From contig CAYJEE010000025.1 of assembly GCA_964369145.1 (NCBI GenBank), positions 1 to 6,472 on the forward strand: a DNA stretch of 6,472 bases, written 5' to 3'. The stretch comes from UBA910 sp964369145. Lineage in GTDB: Bacteria; Patescibacteriota; Minisyncoccia; Phycocordibacterales; DATDWN01. The notes beneath the pieces are model-generated. The model saw nothing but the letters and a program-made list of their open reading frames with translations. It did not search any database and had not been told where the DNA came from. Position numbers and translations under genes: made by a program. Shown here piece by piece: positions 4,946-6,472 of this stretch. The stretch's first letter is position 1. Every line of letters begins with the position of its first letter.

Positions 4946-5995
4946 ATGGATACATCTGTGGTACTTATACTTATTGTCGCATTGTTTGGATTCTTTGGTA
5001 TTGTTTTATTTTTCGTCACTCGTCGACCAAAAGAAACCTCTGATATTGGTTTGAAGCTTGTGCTTGAACAAATCAATGAGCTTTCTCGTACTGTAGATGC
5101 GAAGATTTCAGAATCAGGACGGATGATGAATGAATCAGTGCGCATGCAGTTTGGTGAGTCTGCCCAGCTGATCCGCAATGTGACCGAGGGGCTTACAAAG
5201 CTCGATGAGACCAACCGTCAAGTAGTTTCTTTTACTGATCAGCTCCAGTCTCTCCAGGATATTTTGAAAAATCCAAAGCAGCGGGGGATTTTGGGTGAGT
5301 ATTACCTCGAGACATTACTCAAAAATGTACTCCCGCCAGGAAGCTATGAAATGCAGAAAACTTTTCCTGATGGATCGATTGCTGATGCGGTAGTTTTTGT
5401 AAAAGATAAGATGATACCAGTGGATTCTAAGTTTTCGCTTGAAAACTACAACCGCATGGTGGAGACCACCGATCAAACAGAAAAAGACAGACTCGAAAAG
5501 CTTTTTGTAAATGACCTCAAACTTCGTATCACAGAAACCGCAAAATATATCCAGCCAAAAGAGGGGACGATGGATTTTGCGTTTATGTTTATCCCTCATG
5601 AGGCTATCTACTATGACCTCTTGACCAATAAAATCGGGGCTGCAAAAGAAGATAATGAGAACCTCATCCAGCGAGCAGCAGGCAAAAATAAGGTGATTAT
5701 CGTCTCTCCGACTTCTTTTATGGCCTACCTTCAGACTGTCCTCCAGGGTCTCCGAGCTATGCAAATCGAGGAGTCAGTAAAGGGGATAGTAAAGAATGTG
5801 GGAGAGCTCCAAAAACACCTCAAGACCTATGAGGAATACCACGGAAAGCTCGGAAATGCCCTCTCTACGACGATAAATCACTACAATGCGACTGGGAAGG
5901 AGTTTAAGAAAATAGACAAGGATATCATGCGAATTACGGGCGAAAGCCTCGATTTTGACCCGCTTGTGCTCGATAAGCCAGATGCTGAAGATTAG
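4946..5995 (+). CDS. rmuC: DNA recombination protein RmuC homologue
   Basis: 349 residues with the RmuC layout. An N-terminal membrane anchor (about 5-24) is followed by Arg-Arg, then a long coiled coil (about 35-105), then the nuclease-like core. Core signatures are K-N-P-K-Q-R-G-I-L-G-E-Y-Y-L-E (108-122), I-A-D-A-V-V-F (145-151), V-D-S-K-F-S-L-E-N-Y (159-168), F-M-F-I-P-H-E-A-I-Y (213-222), and V-I-I-V-S-P-T-S-F-M-A-Y-L (250-262). The D-S-K and F-I-P motifs are the family's conserved, presumed catalytic or structural elements. RmuC limits DNA rearrangement at inverted repeats in E. coli; its enzymatic activity is inferred from a PD-(D/E)XK-like fold. It is shorter than the E. coli protein, mainly through a shorter coiled coil and tail. 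rplU follows after 41 bases with its own promoter but no clear terminator between, so partial co-transcription is possible. Confidence 0.93.
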   Translation: MDTSVVLILIVALFGFFGIVLFFVTRRPKETSDIGLKLVLEQINELSRTVDAKISESGRMMNESVRMQFGESAQLIRNVTEGLTKLDETNRQVVSFTDQLQSLQDILKNPKQRGILGEYYLETLLKNVLPPGSYEMQKTFPDGSIADAVVFVKDKMIPVDSKFSLENYNRMVETTDQTEKDRLEKLFVNDLKLRITETAKYIQPKEGTMDFAFMFIPHEAIYYDLLTNKIGAAKEDNENLIQRAAGKNKVIIVSPTSFMAYLQTVLQGLRAMQIEESVKGIVKNVGELQKHLKTYEEYHGKLGNALSTTINHYNATGKEFKKIDKDIMRITGESLDFDPLVLDKPDAED

Positions 5996-5998
5996 GTC

Positions 5999-6027
5999 TT
6001 GCTTTTTGTTCGATTTTCTTATAGACT
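5999..6027 (+). promoter_or_regulatory. Promoter of rplU
   Basis: TTGCTT (5999-6004) and TAGACT (6022-6027) are separated by 17 bases. The ATG follows 9 bases after the -10 box, with no Shine-Dalgarno sequence. An overlapping TATAGA (6020-6025) is an alternative -10. Confidence 0.5.
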
Positions 6028-6036
6028 AGTAAAACT

Positions 6037-6366
6037 ATGGAATTTGCAGTAATCAAAACAGGTGGAAAGCAGTACAAGGTCGCTACGGGCGATTCTCTTA
6101 AAATTGAGAAAATTATCGGGGCAAAAGGTACTACAGCTAAGGTTGGAGACAAGATTGTCTTCGATGACGTATTGCTTGTAGAAGGCTCAAAAGGCACTCA
6201 GGTAGGTACTCCTGTTGTTGCCGGGGCGAAAGTAGAAGCGACTCTCTCAGAGATCGGCCGAAACAAGACAGTGACTGTGATCAAATACAAACAAAAGAGC
6301 CGATATTTCAAGAAGAACGGCCATCGACAGAATTGGTTCAAAGTAGTTATAGATAGTATAAAATAA
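6037..6366 (+). CDS. rplU: 50S ribosomal protein L21
   Basis: 109 residues, the normal length for bacterial L21, which binds 23S rRNA in the large subunit. The N-terminal signature F-A-V-I-K-T-G-G-K-Q-Y (3-13) is perfect. A V-G-D-K-I-V-F-D-D-V-L-L-V beta segment (36-48) and V-G-T-P-V-V-x-G-A-K-V (56-66) follow. The C-terminal rRNA-binding signature K-Y-K-Q-K-S-R-Y-F-K-K-N-G-H-R-Q (83-98) is intact. In many bacteria rplU is followed by rpmA (L27) and obgE. Here a strong terminator follows within 34 bases, so L21 is transcribed without L27, at least from this locus. The start is set by homology and the promoter 9 bases upstream. Confidence 0.97.
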   Translation: MEFAVIKTGGKQYKVATGDSLKIEKIIGAKGTTAKVGDKIVFDDVLLVEGSKGTQVGTPVVAGAKVEATLSEIGRNKTVTVIKYKQKSRYFKKNGHRQNWFKVVIDSIK

Positions 6367-6371
6367 CGAGG

Positions 6372-6387
6372 TGTCCACATTTGGACA
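6372..6387 (+). repeat. Small hairpin in the rplU 3' UTR
   Basis: TGTCCA (6372-6377) pairs with TGGACA (6382-6387) around CATT. No T run follows, so it is not a terminator by itself. It may protect the transcript end or bind a protein; its function is unknown. Confidence 0.4.
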
Positions 6388-6399
6388 ATATCATCATCC

Positions 6400-6459
6400 A
6401 AAAAAACAAAAGGATTCTCATCGTACCACTAGTACGCCTGCGAGTCCTTTTGTTTTTTT
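6400..6459 (+). terminator. Long Rho-independent terminator after rplU, probably bidirectional
   Basis: A perfect 15-bp stem pairs AAAAAAACAAAAGGA (6400-6414) with TCCTTTTGTTTTTTT (6445-6459). After a TT bulge it continues with CTC/GAG (6417-6419 with 6442-6444), and is capped by a separate CGTAC/GTACG hairpin (6422-6426 with 6432-6436) with loop CACTA. The A and T tracts make it usable from both strands, suggesting a convergent gene beyond the window. Confidence 0.9.
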
Positions 6460-6472
6460 GTATGCGACCTTG

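Noticed and set aside
5996..6019. T-rich run after rmuC (CTTTTTGTTC), considered as a terminator.
   Set aside because: There is no stable stem before it; only a 4-bp pairing is possible. The sequence is better explained as the rplU promoter region.
1..6472. CRISPR array, tRNA, transposase or integrase signs.
   Set aside because: No regularly spaced repeats, cloverleaf with T-loop signature, transposase motifs or terminal inverted repeats were seen on either strand.

Overview
This window looks like a draft scaffold from a member of the Candidate Phyla Radiation (Patescibacteria), most likely a Parcubacteria-type genome. Four things point that way. The large VirD4/TraD-like ATPase has a CPR-style architecture. 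Small membrane proteins with MKKEK starts sit beside ordinary housekeeping genes. Most genes start 6-9 bases after a -10 box and have no Shine-Dalgarno sequence, so they are probably leaderless. Intergenic spaces are very short. The lineage is inferred from style, not from a marker gene phylogeny. Bases 4396-4495 are exactly 100 N, which is an assembly placeholder.

Layout, left to right. (1) 24-854 on the plus strand: two small four-helix membrane proteins, each with its own promoter. The first is VKOR-like and internally duplicated, with four cysteines at or near the outer face. The second is DoxX-like with a CxxC motif in its cytosolic tail. Together they may form a membrane thiol/quinone redox pair. 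(2) 855-1168: a stretch without a confident gene. It holds a doubtful 72-codon ORF behind a perfect AGGAGG, several predicted RNA stems, a 13-base tandem repeat, a Rho-independent terminator (1079-1107), and an inverted repeat lying on the next promoter. It may encode a small RNA. (3) 1169-3898: a 909-residue FtsK/HerA-class ATPase related to conjugative coupling proteins. It lacks membrane segments and is transcribed alone. (4) 3897-4011: two terminators between convergent genes. (5) 4005-4875 on the minus strand: an unrecognised 119-residue protein, the assembly gap, and a GatB/YqeY-domain protein whose 3' end is lost in the gap. (6) 4946-6366 on the plus strand: rmuC, then rplU (ribosomal protein L21), then a very long hairpin terminator (6400-6459).

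Apart from the two putative redox membrane proteins, the genes do not form one pathway. They are mostly single transcription units with their own promoters and terminators. Shared features of expression are the most striking pattern: near-leaderless promoters, terminators ending in the same CCTTTTGTTT tail, and stop codons that lie inside or against the terminator stem.
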